From an uncultured Christensenella sp. (GTDB lineage Bacteria > Bacillota > Clostridia > Christensenellales > Borkfalkiaceae), in assembly GCA_910577875.1 (NCBI GenBank), contig CAJTNY010000021.1, forward strand, positions 1-30,870: a stretch of DNA of 30,870 bases. Direction: 5' to 3'. Below the pieces are notes generated by a model. The model had not been told where the DNA came from. It searched no databases and saw only the letters and a list, made by a program, of their open reading frames with translations. Below are positions 15,382 through 23,390 of this stretch, piece after piece; within the stretch, counting starts at the first letter, position 1, and each line of letters opens with the position of its first letter. The translations under genes and the position numbers were made by a program.

Positions 15382-18300
15382 TTACCCGGCGGTTTTACCG
15401 TCTTTTTTGCGTTTTGAAACTGTTGTATAAATATCCCACGCAACTACCGTTAATAGACTAGCGGCACTGATTGCGAACAGAACTGTCATTACAATCGTGA
15501 AAGCTTTCACCGTCGGAATCCAAGCAGGAGTAATTACTATTACTCTCGTATCCGAGTTAAAACCGTTCATTGCATTACTGTGAACTACGGTGTAAAGAAT
15601 ATGCTTTGTGGATTCTCGCATACAGTTGGCAAGTTCTGCGTAGCCTTTTTCGGAGTCTATTCCGTCAAACAAGTTATTGATTGTACCGTCGGGAAGGTCG
15701 CTACCCGCAAGCAAGCCCTGCAAATAGTTACCGTCAACGTCTCTCGTATAGTCCGAAACCGCTATACCAGTCATACCGAATTCGTTGCGGAGTACGGTCT
15801 GTACAAAACCCTGCTGTCCGCTCCAACGAACGCCGAGCGCGGGTTCGGCCGTCATTACACAGCTCGCTCCGCCGTCCTCGATTGCAATTTGGAAAGGTTT
15901 GAGATATATTTCGCGCATAGTCTGTTCGGTCAGCCAGCAGTAACCGCCGATACGGTAAGTTTCCTGCTCGTTGAGCACGCAGTGTTTGAGATAGCAATAC
16001 ATTCCTTTTTCCGCCGCACCGATAACCGTCTTTGCGGAAATCATACCCATAAGATAAGGGTCTTCGGAATAATACTCGAAGTTACGACCGCCGTAAGGCG
16101 AACGATGGAGGTTAAGTCCCATTCCGTACAAGCCGTTGCTTCCGCTCCAAAGACTGTCTTCGCCCCACTGTCTGCCGTAGCGGAGCATAAGTTCTTTATT
16201 ATAAGTCGAAGCGCTTATTCCGTTGCAGGGATAATAGCCGATGAGCTGTTTTTTGTCCTTGTCGTTATTGGTTACGGCAAGACCGTGGTTTTCTTTTTCG
16301 CTAATCGCATAGTTTGCAACCAAACCGACGGAACCGTTAAAATCAATTGTGTTGGGTTTAGCTATGCTCTCTATACCGCGCGTAAGACGCCAGCCTTCTC
16401 TCAAAAGATAAGTCATTTCTTCCCAGGTAAGCTGGTCTAAAAGCGTATCCCAAAGCGAGTCGTTGTAGCGTATTTTCTCGTCTGTCATATTGCCGTTTTC
16501 GTCAGAGTAAACTCTTAGGTCGATAAGATTGAGATGTCCTTCGGATGCAGGGCTGTTATTTATGCCCATATTCGGATATTTGCCCTCGTTACTCGGCTTA
16601 GGGTCGGACATAGCTTCTTTTCTGTCGGTAAACATATCGTTGGTTACCGTGACCTTGGTCTGGGTTTTAAGGCATTTCCCGCTCGCGTCGAAACCGTATT
16701 TGACGGTTCCTTCCCAGTCACTCCTCGTTATGTATCTGAAATTTTCGGAAACGGCGCCGTTATAGTAGAGTATATCTGCTTCGTCGAATTGGTTGGTTAT
16801 CTCTGTTAAGGTACTCGTAACTCCGTTGTTTTTAGCTTTGTCGGTTACGGAATAAGTTTCGGTATCGCGTTTAGACACCTTTTGGCTCGCAACGAGTTCG
16901 GCATTGCCTAATCCCGTATTACCCTGCGCCACGGTTGCAGCGGATGCGTCTTTTTTCTTTATAATATTGTTTATAGCGTCGTGAGCGTCTTTCGCAGCGG
17001 TAAAGTAATAATCGCCCTCGTCGACTATATAAGTTCTTGCATTCTTGTAATCGTAGCTTGCAAGCTCTCTTTCTTTTACGGAAAGCTTAACGGTAACGGT
17101 TTCGCCTTTTTTAATAACGTCGGTCTTTTCGAAAGCGACGAGTTCTACGGAAGCTTTTTCTATTTCGAAAGTTTTGTCGTAATTCGTATAAGGTTTCTGT
17201 AAATAGAGCTGTACGACTTCTTTGCCGTCGTAATCGCCGACGTTCTTAACATCAACGGAGAATTCGTAAACAGTATCGTCCATTTTGCCCGTCTTAGCAA
17301 TTCTTTCCATCTTAAAATTCGAGTACTCGAATTTGGAATAAGAAAGTCCGTATCCGAAAGGATATGAAACCGTATCGTAATAGTCGAAAGCGCCCGTCTG
17401 CGCCCTGCCGAGAACCTTATCCTCATAACGGGTTTCAGTATAGCGATAGCCGACATAAATACCTTCTGCGTATACAGTGCTGCGGGAATCTTTTTCCATA
17501 ACGGCTTTAAGCGCGGAATCGCTAGAATTTATCTTCATCTGTTCAAGCCAGGTCGTAGGAACGCGTTCGCTCCACTCCTTTTCGTGGTACATATCGATTG
17601 CAAAATTAGCGTTTACGGGGTTTTTCCAGTGATATTTCCAGAACGTATCGGAAAGCCTGCCTGAAGGAACCTTTTTGCCCGCCATAACGTTTGCTACGCC
17701 GACAGAACCCGTATCGCCGAGTGTTCCGCACCATAAAAGCGCGTCAACTCCGTATTCGGCATTGTCCGCAAAATCGCATTGAACGGGGTTTGCCGAGTTC
17801 ATAAGCACGATTATGCTTGAAACTTTTCCCGAGTCTTTCATTGCTTTAAGACCTTTAAGCACGCTTATTTCCGTAGGAGAAAGAGCGAGATAGTTGCCGT
17901 TGGTCATATCGTTTGTAAGACCCCATTTGTCTTTCGTCATCTGGTTTCCGTAATAAGAAGCCATATCGTTGCCCTCTCCCGAACGGCGGGAAAGAACGAA
18001 AATCGCCGCGTCGCCGTAACCGTTGTCTTTTGCCGTAGAAGGAATCTTAGACCACTCCGCGTCTCTTATGGAGAAGTAAGCGCCCCAAGCTCCGCTCTTC
18101 TGACGGAGATAGGTTGCTCTGTTCGTATCGTAGAAATTCCATAGTTCGGGATTTACTTTGATATTCGCGCCGTCAACGCCTTCGAACGCGTCTTTAAGGC
18201 TTACGTTATCGAAATCGTCGCCCTTCGCGCTGTTGGATGAACCTGATGAACCCGTACCCGTGATTATAGGTTCTACCGAAGACGCGCTGTATAAACTTAT

Positions 18301-18639
18301 TTTCGCGCCTTTTTTCAAAGGGAGAGCATTATTTACGTTTTTAAGAAGCGTCGCACCCTCTTCCATTACTTCGGTTACTATGTCAAGGCCTTTCTTGCGA
18401 GTTTCCGCTACGGAAGAATTTTCGGACTTGTAATACGTAGTGTCGATGTTCGGGTCTTCGTTCTTCTCCACTCTCGTTGTCTGTATACCGAACGCGTCGT
18501 TTACCGCGGCAGAGTTTTCAAGCATTATCGAGCCGCCGACCGTTATTACTCCGAATAAAAACGTAAACACCACCGCGCAAATTTTCACGATGAGCGTTAT
18601 TAATTTTCTTTTAGGTTCAAGTTTTTCAAGAAATTTCAT
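15382..18639 (-). CDS. Membrane-anchored GH3 beta-glucosidase with permuted domains
   Basis: The product (about 1085 residues from the ATG at 18639, behind AAGGAG) is a GH3 exo-glycosidase that would release glucose from glucan oligosaccharides. Domain order is reversed relative to standard GH3: a TM segment (about 13-36), then the alpha/beta-sandwich (EEGATLLKNVNNALPLK, DALLWCGTLGDTGSVGVANV), an Fn3-like domain (DVKNVGDYDGKEVVQLYLQ), then the TIM barrel (GRQWGEDSLWSGSNGLYGM, YLKHCVLNEQ) with the probable nucleophile Asp at about residue 963 in GIAVSDYTRDVDG. A second TM helix lies near the C-terminus, before a lysine-rich tail. The same permutation is known from Ruminococcus albus and Butyrivibrio beta-glucosidases. 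Two anchors would place the enzyme on the outer face of the membrane. Confidence 0.93.
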   Translation of the reverse strand: MKFLEKLEPKRKLITLIVKICAVVFTFLFGVITVGGSIMLENSAAVNDAFGIQTTRVEKNEDPNIDTTYYKSENSSVAETRKKGLDIVTEVMEEGATLLKNVNNALPLKKGAKISLYSASSVEPIITGTGSSGSSNSAKGDDFDNVSLKDAFEGVDGANIKVNPELWNFYDTNRATYLRQKSGAWGAYFSIRDAEWSKIPSTAKDNGYGDAAIFVLSRRSGEGNDMASYYGNQMTKDKWGLTNDMTNGNYLALSPTEISVLKGLKAMKDSGKVSSIIVLMNSANPVQCDFADNAEYGVDALLWCGTLGDTGSVGVANVMAGKKVPSGRLSDTFWKYHWKNPVNANFAIDMYHEKEWSERVPTTWLEQMKINSSDSALKAVMEKDSRSTVYAEGIYVGYRYTETRYEDKVLGRAQTGAFDYYDTVSYPFGYGLSYSKFEYSNFKMERIAKTGKMDDTVYEFSVDVKNVGDYDGKEVVQLYLQKPYTNYDKTFEIEKASVELVAFEKTDVIKKGETVTVKLSVKERELASYDYKNARTYIVDEGDYYFTAAKDAHDAINNIIKKKDASAATVAQGNTGLGNAELVASQKVSKRDTETYSVTDKAKNNGVTSTLTEITNQFDEADILYYNGAVSENFRYITRSDWEGTVKYGFDASGKCLKTQTKVTVTNDMFTDRKEAMSDPKPSNEGKYPNMGINNSPASEGHLNLIDLRVYSDENGNMTDEKIRYNDSLWDTLLDQLTWEEMTYLLREGWRLTRGIESIAKPNTIDFNGSVGLVANYAISEKENHGLAVTNNDKDKKQLIGYYPCNGISASTYNKELMLRYGRQWGEDSLWSGSNGLYGMGLNLHRSPYGGRNFEYYSEDPYLMGMISAKTVIGAAEKGMYCYLKHCVLNEQETYRIGGYCWLTEQTMREIYLKPFQIAIEDGGASCVMTAEPALGVRWSGQQGFVQTVLRNEFGMTGIAVSDYTRDVDGNYLQGLLAGSDLPDGTINNLFDGIDSEKGYAELANCMRESTKHILYTVVHSNAMNGFNSDTRVIVITPAWIPTVKAFTIVMTVLFAISAASLLTVVAWDIYTTVSKRKKDGKTAG

Positions 18640-18652
18640 TTTCTGCTCCTTA

Positions 18653-19147
18653 TCAGATTTCTTCGACAGCGGATTCCGTCGTTTCAACGGGTTCGACCGG
18701 TTCGGCAACAGGCACATTGTTCGTTTCCCTATAAGGTTTTAAGAATATAGCGACTATGCTCAGTATCATTGAAATAAGAGTAAACAACGTACTTACGACG
18801 AAACCGGCGTTCAAAGATTTTAACTTGCTTGCCGAAAAGCCTCCGAAGAGTATTGACGAAAGATACATATACGTTGCGCTGATGAAAAGACAGAATACGC
18901 ACACCTCCATTCCGAACAATACCAAAGCAGACCATTTTGCAGTCGGTTTAAAACAGTACATTACAACGCTAGCTACCACAGCAACAAGTTGAAGCGCAAA
19001 CGCAGCCGCCGAAAAGTAACGAAGCATCGACGAGCTTGTATATGTGCCTATATACACAAACGCCTCCACGAAAGCAATCAGAGCCGCAACGCTGAATATC
19101 CAAAAACCGACGGTGCGCGTCCGAAAAAATTCATTAACTTTATCCAT
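18653..19147 (-). CDS. Small four-helix membrane protein, first gene of the glucan operon
   Basis: The 164-residue product has four hydrophobic helices (near FWIFSVAALIAFVEAFVYIG, RYFSAAAFALQLVAVVASVV, ALVLFGMEVCVFCLFISATY and GFVVSTLFTLISMILSIVAI) and a cytosolic tail rich in P, V and E. I do not recognise a family; nothing marks it as a permease. The start is the ATG at 19147; a TTG at 19171 could add eight residues. It lies 13 bases before the GH3 gene. Similar small helix-bundle genes sit next to permuted membrane GH3 genes in related genomes as far as I recall, so it may help place or complex the enzyme. Confidence 0.75.
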   Translation of the reverse strand: MDKVNEFFRTRTVGFWIFSVAALIAFVEAFVYIGTYTSSSMLRYFSAAAFALQLVAVVASVVMYCFKPTAKWSALVLFGMEVCVFCLFISATYMYLSSILFGGFSASKLKSLNAGFVVSTLFTLISMILSIVAIFLKPYRETNNVPVAEPVEPVETTESAVEEI

Positions 19148-19235
19148 ATGCAGTTTCTCTTTTCCCTCCAAATAGTTTTTTCTTTATCCATAACGGCAGC
19201 GCCGTTTTGAACTTAATTGATAACCGTTAAGATTA

Positions 19236-19320
19236 TTTTGCGTTACGTCGTAACGCAAAAAGGGTACCCCTTTTTAATTTTTATATTTCTATTGTAACAT
19301 TTTTATAAAATAATACAATT
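19236..19320 (-). promoter_or_regulatory. Glucan-operon promoter with two palindromes in the leader
   Basis: On the minus strand TTGTAT (about 19313-19318) and TACAAT with an upstream TG (19291-19296) form a weak-35/extended -10 promoter. Downstream lies a perfect palindrome with 12-base arms (19236-19247, centre 19248, 19249-19260; core TTACGTCGTAA) and directly next to it 8-base arms aaaaaggg/cccttttt (19257-19264, 19268-19275). The first resembles LacI-family operators; both could also fold in the mRNA leader. The remaining bases of 19172-19481 hold only AT-rich sequence and the DUF3737 terminator. Confidence 0.6.
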
Positions 19321-19425
19321 GCAAAAATGCGCGAAAAATATTGCAAATATATTACAAAATACGACAAATGCCATGTTTAACCAATCAATATTTGAAATTT
19401 ACTAACAATTATTAAAATAAAGAAA

Positions 19426-19460
19426 AAACTGTACCTCCTGTGGAAAAGGAGATACAGTTT
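19426..19460 (-). terminator. Terminator of the DUF3737 gene
   Basis: Thirteen-base arms (19426-19438 and 19448-19460) with one mismatch and a nine-base loop are followed on the minus strand by TTTTTTCTTTATTTT. This is a strong intrinsic terminator about 20 bases past the stop codon. Confidence 0.88.
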
Positions 19461-19481
19461 AAATCTGATATTTAATTTTTA

Positions 19482-20342
19482 TCAGACTGCTTTTTGTCTG
19501 CAACCGCCCGATACTATTACTTCGCCGTCGGATTTAGGGTCGTCGCGGATAATTTCGCCGACGTCTGCAACTTTTATCGTTCCGTTATAAGGGTTCTTGA
19601 TACTGTCAACACGGGTTACTATCTCCGCTTCCGCAAAAGATTTTTCAAAAGCGAGGTCGCAGCCTTCCATACGGCAGTTTACAAGTTTAAGTCCCTTGCA
19701 GTAACAAAACGGCTGAGTGCCGATTACCGTACAATTAATCAAAGTAATATTTTCGGAATACCAGGCAAAATATTCGCCCTTGATAACGCTGTTTTTTACG
19801 GTTATGTTTTTACCGTGCCAGAACGCGTCTTTCGTATCGAATCTGCAATTGTCGAATTCGGCGTTTTCTATATACTGAAACGAATACTTGCCCTTGAATT
19901 CAACGTTTCTGAAATCTAAATTTTCGGAACGCATCATAAAATATTCGCTTTGGGCCGTACAGTCGCTCATCTTTATGCCGTTAACCGACCAGCCGAACTC
20001 TGGAGATATAATATCGCAATTACTTATATGTACATGCGAACACTCTCTGAGCGCTTTGATTCCGTGCATTTTGGTATTTGTTATTTCTATTCCGTCCGAA
20101 TACCAGAGAGCGGCGCGGCATAAAGACGTCATTTCCGTATTCGAAATTTTAAGACCGTGAACGTGCTAGAACGGATACCTGAGATTGCAGAAACAATTTT
20201 CCGCTTGTATATCCGAACATTCCTTCAAAGCGCTTTCGCCGTCGGCGAGGCCGTCAAACGAAACGTTTCTAAGAACAAGACCGATGCTTCCGTAAAGTGC
20301 GCGCTCTTCGTCGAAAGTTTTATTTTCTATGATTTTTTTCAT
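19482..20342 (-). pseudogene. DUF3737 right-handed beta-helix protein interrupted by an amber codon
   Basis: The frame from the ATG at 20342 (AAGGT upstream) would give 286 residues, the usual DUF3737 length, with the family features FDEERALYGSIGLVL, DGESALKEC, RAALWYSDG, GIKALREC and repeated short strands (GWSVNGIKMSDC, FQYIENAEFDNC). A TAG at 20166-20168 falls after LRYPF, where the family has tryptophan (RYPFWH), so a single G-to-A change of TGG explains it. The reading frame is otherwise perfect on both sides, so the mutation is recent, or the codon is read through. TAG is used as an ordinary stop elsewhere in the window (23699). Function of DUF3737 is unknown; it resembles adhesin-like beta-helices. 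Confidence 0.88.
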
Positions 20343-20718
20343 TGGTTTACCTTGATTTTTATTTACCGCATTGCGGTGAATTCTGTCATATACCAAATCA
20401 CGCGCCACTCTTTTCGCTGAATGCCGGGGTAGTTGAGGAGTAAGTTCTGAGGCTTTTGCGCATTATTGTCTGAAACTTTTACAGTGCGGTGAGCAAACCG
20501 TCGCTTAGCTCGGACGGCTCGACGGGGCGGTTTGCTTAACAAACCGCTTCTCTTTCTCTTGATTAACCAAAACAGTGCGGCGCAATTTATTGCGCCGCAC
20601 TGTTTTGGTGGAACTGAAAGCGACAAAAACGCACACCGTAATATACAAGATAAACGGGCGGGAGTTTTATTGCGCCGTTGACTTGCCACTGTCGAACTAC
20701 CCGCTGTATGGCAAACAG
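20343..20718. other. Gene-free junction at the left end of the mobile element, rich in hairpins
   Basis: No gene is supported here. Three structures stand out. A perfect 19-bp stem with a TTTA loop spans 20567-20608. The word AGCAAACCG (20492-20500) can pair with 20528-20536, and the latter region can instead pair with 20540-20547 (8-bp stem, CTTAA loop), so the two hairpins exclude each other. ACAGTGCGG occurs at 20481-20489, at 20572-20580 and inverted in the big stem. The large stem lacks a T-run on either side, so it is not an ordinary terminator. It could be an element end, a complementary-strand origin or a packaging signal. No repeat matching the right side was found by eye. Confidence 0.6.
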
Positions 20719-20904
20719 TTAGTCGCAAGGGGCTAACCGCTCACGGCTTGCCCGTTCGGTTGCAAGGGCTGTCATAGCGTCCTTATAAATACGCTTTGAC
20801 AGCCTTTTGGCTTGCTCTTTATCGGGCGGCAGTTTGGCGTAAATGTTTTTGCTTTGGTCGTTAAAGTATATAACCGTTATTCCGAGCGGCATATTGTTTT
20901 GCAT
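20719..20904 (-). CDS. Small hypothetical protein of the element (61 aa)
   Basis: I do not recognise this protein. It begins MQNNMPLGITVIYFNDQS and continues into a basic helical segment (DKEQAKRLSKRIYKDAMTAL); no membrane segment is seen. AAGGA lies nine bases before the ATG. It follows the Shedu gene by 49 bases and is the last gene on the element's strand. The mostly basic helix would fit a nucleic-acid-binding or accessory role, but this is a guess. Confidence 0.55.
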   Translation of the reverse strand: MQNNMPLGITVIYFNDQSKNIYAKLPPDKEQAKRLSKRIYKDAMTALATERASRERLAPCD

Positions 20905-20953
20905 ATACGAAATTCCTTTTTATCGCCTTAAAATATCTTCTTTTCGTAAGTGC

Positions 20954-22027
20954 TTAAAATGGCAAATCATCATCGTTAGTAACTATTTTTTTATCTTCAA
21001 ATAAATCAAGCATAAGATTTATCTTTGCTAACAACTCATCAAAACATATAATTTCAATAGACCTTAATTCATTACGATAAATTTCAAAACATTTCTTTTC
21101 GGCTTTTGATAATTTTGAATAATTGCCAACAAGTAAAACACACCTAATATTTAATGCTTCAAAACTACTATCTGTATTTAATCGTAAAGTAGCATATTCT
21201 TTATACAATTCGTCTTTTTGAATTAACAGTTGAGCAATAGCACCGCTTAAATTTTCGCTTGCTGAAAAAACATCAGTTCTGTACTTTGTTTCTTTGGTTA
21301 AATCTACTGTCGGATTTTTTATTTCTATTAGAGAGATATTTTTTGAAATTTTATTTTGGTATATAAAATCCGTGAATTTGCCGTGTCTATTATCTAAACT
21401 TTTTCCACCAACATAATTACAATCTTTCATAATCATTAACGGGGCGTTAAATATTTGAGATAAAATCCAAGCATTTTTCTTGAAAAATGGTTGCCAAAAC
21501 TTAATTTCGCCGCTATTTTCTAAATTGCTTTCAATCTCTCTCTTTACCCGTTTTAGATTTTCAACGTTCAAAGCAAAATTTATATTATTCAAATCAGCAT
21601 TTGATAATAATTTTGACAACCCCTTTTTATCTCTTAATAGCGTTTTTAATTTCTCATAGTCCTCGTCTTTTTTTACATATGTTACTTCGCCTAATGGTGT
21701 ATATTTACCCTCTATGAGTTTATATCTCTCGGTCAATTCACGCCACAATTGATAAGTTTCAGCACACGAAAGCGATAATTCAAAACTTTCGCCCGATTTT
21801 ATTGATTTTTTATTTAATCGTTTAATATCATCAAAAGTACCTGTTGATTTATTTGCAACTGTATATATAAATTTACCTTTTAACTTTTTTTCAGGTTCTT
21901 TTTCATTGTCAATTTGTTGCAATTCAAAACAAACTTGCGTCCTTGTTGTTTCGTCTAAAATTATTATAGGTGTCATATCTGCCGTTTTATTAGAGGTTGA
22001 AACAATTTTAATTTCGTCGTCGTGCAT
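20954..22027 (-). CDS. sduA: Shedu antiphage nuclease SduA (DUF4263) with SSB-like C-terminal tip
   Basis: Shedu is a single-gene antiphage defence whose DUF4263 domain is a PD-(D/E)XK nuclease. From the ATG at 22027 (GGAG nine bases upstream; an ATG at 22042 has none) the protein has 357 residues. Residues about 1-160 are a variable N-terminal part. The nuclease core has FWQPFFKKNAWILSQIF (177-193), YVGG, the active-site D220 in FTDF and E235/K237 in LIEIKNPT, then ETKYRTDVFSASENLSGAIAQL. The last residues are NDDDLPF, the same type of acidic tip that bacterial SSB uses to recruit partners. The gene looks more AT-rich than its neighbours, as expected of acquired cargo. It follows rep by 48 bases and is probably co-transcribed. 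Confidence 0.9.
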   Translation of the reverse strand: MHDDEIKIVSTSNKTADMTPIIILDETTRTQVCFELQQIDNEKEPEKKLKGKFIYTVANKSTGTFDDIKRLNKKSIKSGESFELSLSCAETYQLWRELTERYKLIEGKYTPLGEVTYVKKDEDYEKLKTLLRDKKGLSKLLSNADLNNINFALNVENLKRVKREIESNLENSGEIKFWQPFFKKNAWILSQIFNAPLMIMKDCNYVGGKSLDNRHGKFTDFIYQNKISKNISLIEIKNPTVDLTKETKYRTDVFSASENLSGAIAQLLIQKDELYKEYATLRLNTDSSFEALNIRCVLLVGNYSKLSKAEKKCFEIYRNELRSIEIICFDELLAKINLMLDLFEDKKIVTNDDDLPF

Positions 22028-22075
22028 AGATTTTTTCTCCATAGCAAAAGTTAATTTAATTATAGCACAATTTTA

Positions 22076-23278
22076 TTAAAACGGCAAGTCGCCGTCGTCC
22101 TCTATCGGTACTAAATCGGAAAGTTTGGCTTGCTTTGGCGGCGGTACTTGTTTTCCGTCCTTTTTTTCGTAGTGCCACACGCCCAACGCCGTAAATTTTA
22201 TTATGTTGTGTATTCTTGATATAAAAGCGTTGTAAACCTCGCGCGCGGTGTTTTGTTCGTCCTTGTAGAGCCTATCAAGCGGCAAGTTAGATATTATAAA
22301 TACTTGCTCGAAACACGCAGTCCTATTTGAAAACCGCGCAGGCAGTTGAACGGGGAACTTGTCTAATAAGTTATTCATAAACGGCAAGTCTATTTTTCCC
22401 GTGAACTCGTCAAGCACTAATATTCTTTGGTGGTCGTATGCCTCGAACGTGCCTTTTAAGTAGTTGTCAATTCGGCATATATCTTCTATCGGGTAATTGT
22501 CGTAAATGTATGTCGTTTTGCCCGTTCGGGGTATTCCGTAAATATATGTTACAATCACATTACGGAACTTTTTTCCGTATTCGGCTTTTAATTCGTCTTG
22601 TCTAAACTTTTCTATTTTATCTGGTCCGTATTGTGAGTATAGAACGGGAAACATATTTTTCAGCAGTATGTTGTCAGCACCGAGTTTTAACGCCTCGAAA
22701 AATTGCGTTATATCGTTGCGCGTTCGCATTTCGCTAAACTCCCCGATTTCAACGGGCGGGGCTATGCGCGTATCGGTTTTCGTGCAATAGTCGCGGTTTT
22801 CCAAATTGCTCCCGCGCGGTACTATTATGTGAGCCGTCGGAAAGTCTTGTTTGACATTTACAAAACGCTTGCTGTTCTTGTAGATAATAAAGCCTTGTAT
22901 GTGCGGCGTTCCGTTTTCGCCCCGTTCATACTGATACACCGCGTATTTCAAGCCGCCAATATCTTGTAAATTCTTAAAGTATTTTTCTATGCTCTCCAAG
23001 TCTTTGAAAAACGGGCGTTTGATTAAAACGGCGTTTCCGTCTTGCACGTATCGAATATACCGAAACTCGAAAAAATCTTTGTTTTCGTCCTCTTGCAATA
23101 CGGACAAATCATAATGATTTTCTTTAACCTCTAAATCGGTGTCAGACGGGTTAATTTCCGTATAGCCGCTGTCGACAAATATCGGGTTGTTTATCGTCAG
23201 TAGCCAGCGTTTTTTCATTGTCGTAACGGGCGCGGGGTTTTCCTCGACGGCTATTTTATTATTGTTGATTTCGTCCAT
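22076..23278 (-). CDS. rep: CRESS-type rolling-circle replication initiator (HUH endonuclease plus SF3 helicase)
   Basis: The 400-residue Rep would nick the origin next to its own gene and unwind DNA for rolling-circle replication. HUH motifs: I WLLTINNP (25-32), II HIQGF (H126, Q128), III with catalytic Y164 in DYCTK. SF3 helicase motifs: Walker A GIPRTGKTT (248-256, K254), Walker B LVLDEF (287-292), motif C IISN (328-331) and an arginine finger likely at R355 in FISRIHNII. This is the motif set of circo/nanovirus-like Reps and of bacterial pCRESS plasmid Reps, with a longer stretch (about 75 residues extra) between motifs I and II. It ends in DDGDLPF, an SSB-like tip. The start at 23278 follows GAGGTG; a further upstream ATG lacks support. 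Confidence 0.93.
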   Translation of the reverse strand: MDEINNNKIAVEENPAPVTTMKKRWLLTINNPIFVDSGYTEINPSDTDLEVKENHYDLSVLQEDENKDFFEFRYIRYVQDGNAVLIKRPFFKDLESIEKYFKNLQDIGGLKYAVYQYERGENGTPHIQGFIIYKNSKRFVNVKQDFPTAHIIVPRGSNLENRDYCTKTDTRIAPPVEIGEFSEMRTRNDITQFFEALKLGADNILLKNMFPVLYSQYGPDKIEKFRQDELKAEYGKKFRNVIVTYIYGIPRTGKTTYIYDNYPIEDICRIDNYLKGTFEAYDHQRILVLDEFTGKIDLPFMNNLLDKFPVQLPARFSNRTACFEQVFIISNLPLDRLYKDEQNTAREVYNAFISRIHNIIKFTALGVWHYEKKDGKQVPPPKQAKLSDLVPIEDDGDLPF

Positions 23279-23290
23279 ATAAGCACCTCG
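23276..23290 (-). promoter_or_regulatory. Shared ribosome-site module, copy 1 (rep)
   Basis: The minus strand reads CGAGGTGCTTATATG, ending in the rep start codon. The identical 15 bases stand in front of the gene at 28268, and shortened forms precede 24571 (GGTGCTTATG) and 23711. GAGG is the ribosome site. Confidence 0.7.
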
Positions 23291-23305
23291 ATAATGCAAA
23301 ATTCT

Positions 23306-23378
23306 TGTTCCGTGTTCCGCAGTGCCAGTAGGGTAATAGTAAGCCTACTGCACACGGGCGGCGTTCGCCGCCCGTGTG
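23306..23378 (-). other. Rolling-circle origin: CRESS-type stem-loop with nonanucleotide and iterons
   Basis: On the minus strand a 7-bp stem (CAGTAGG, 23350-23344; CCTACTG, 23332-23326) closes an 11-base loop containing TACTATTAC (23341-23333), which fits the NANTATTAC nonanucleotide that CRESS-DNA virus Reps nick after the seventh base. Six bases past the stem are two head-to-tail copies of CGGAACA (23319-23306), placed like circovirus iterons. On the other side the loop abuts a second perfect 12-bp hairpin (23351-23378, GTTC loop) without a T-run. The rep start is 48 bases from the stem and on the same strand as the nonanucleotide, as in circo- and nanoviruses. Confidence 0.85.
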
Positions 23379-23390
23379 TTGCGGTGTCGG

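Noticed and set aside
15580..16440. Long plus-strand open frame of 286 codons opposite the GH3 gene
   Set aside because: It is the antisense shadow of a well-conserved glycosidase, with no ribosome site or recognisable domain.
20343..20450. dif-like or direct-repeat attachment site at the left border
   Set aside because: No match to the Firmicute dif pattern and no convincing direct repeat with 30600-30700 by eye.
20630..20650. TAATATACA on the plus strand as a CRESS nonanucleotide
   Set aside because: It lacks one T of TAATATTAC, is not in a hairpin loop and is far from rep; the 23.3 kb site fits much better.
23352..23378. The 12-bp hairpin next to the origin as an ordinary terminator
   Set aside because: No T-run on either strand and it abuts the nonanucleotide hairpin directly, so an origin-associated structure is more likely.
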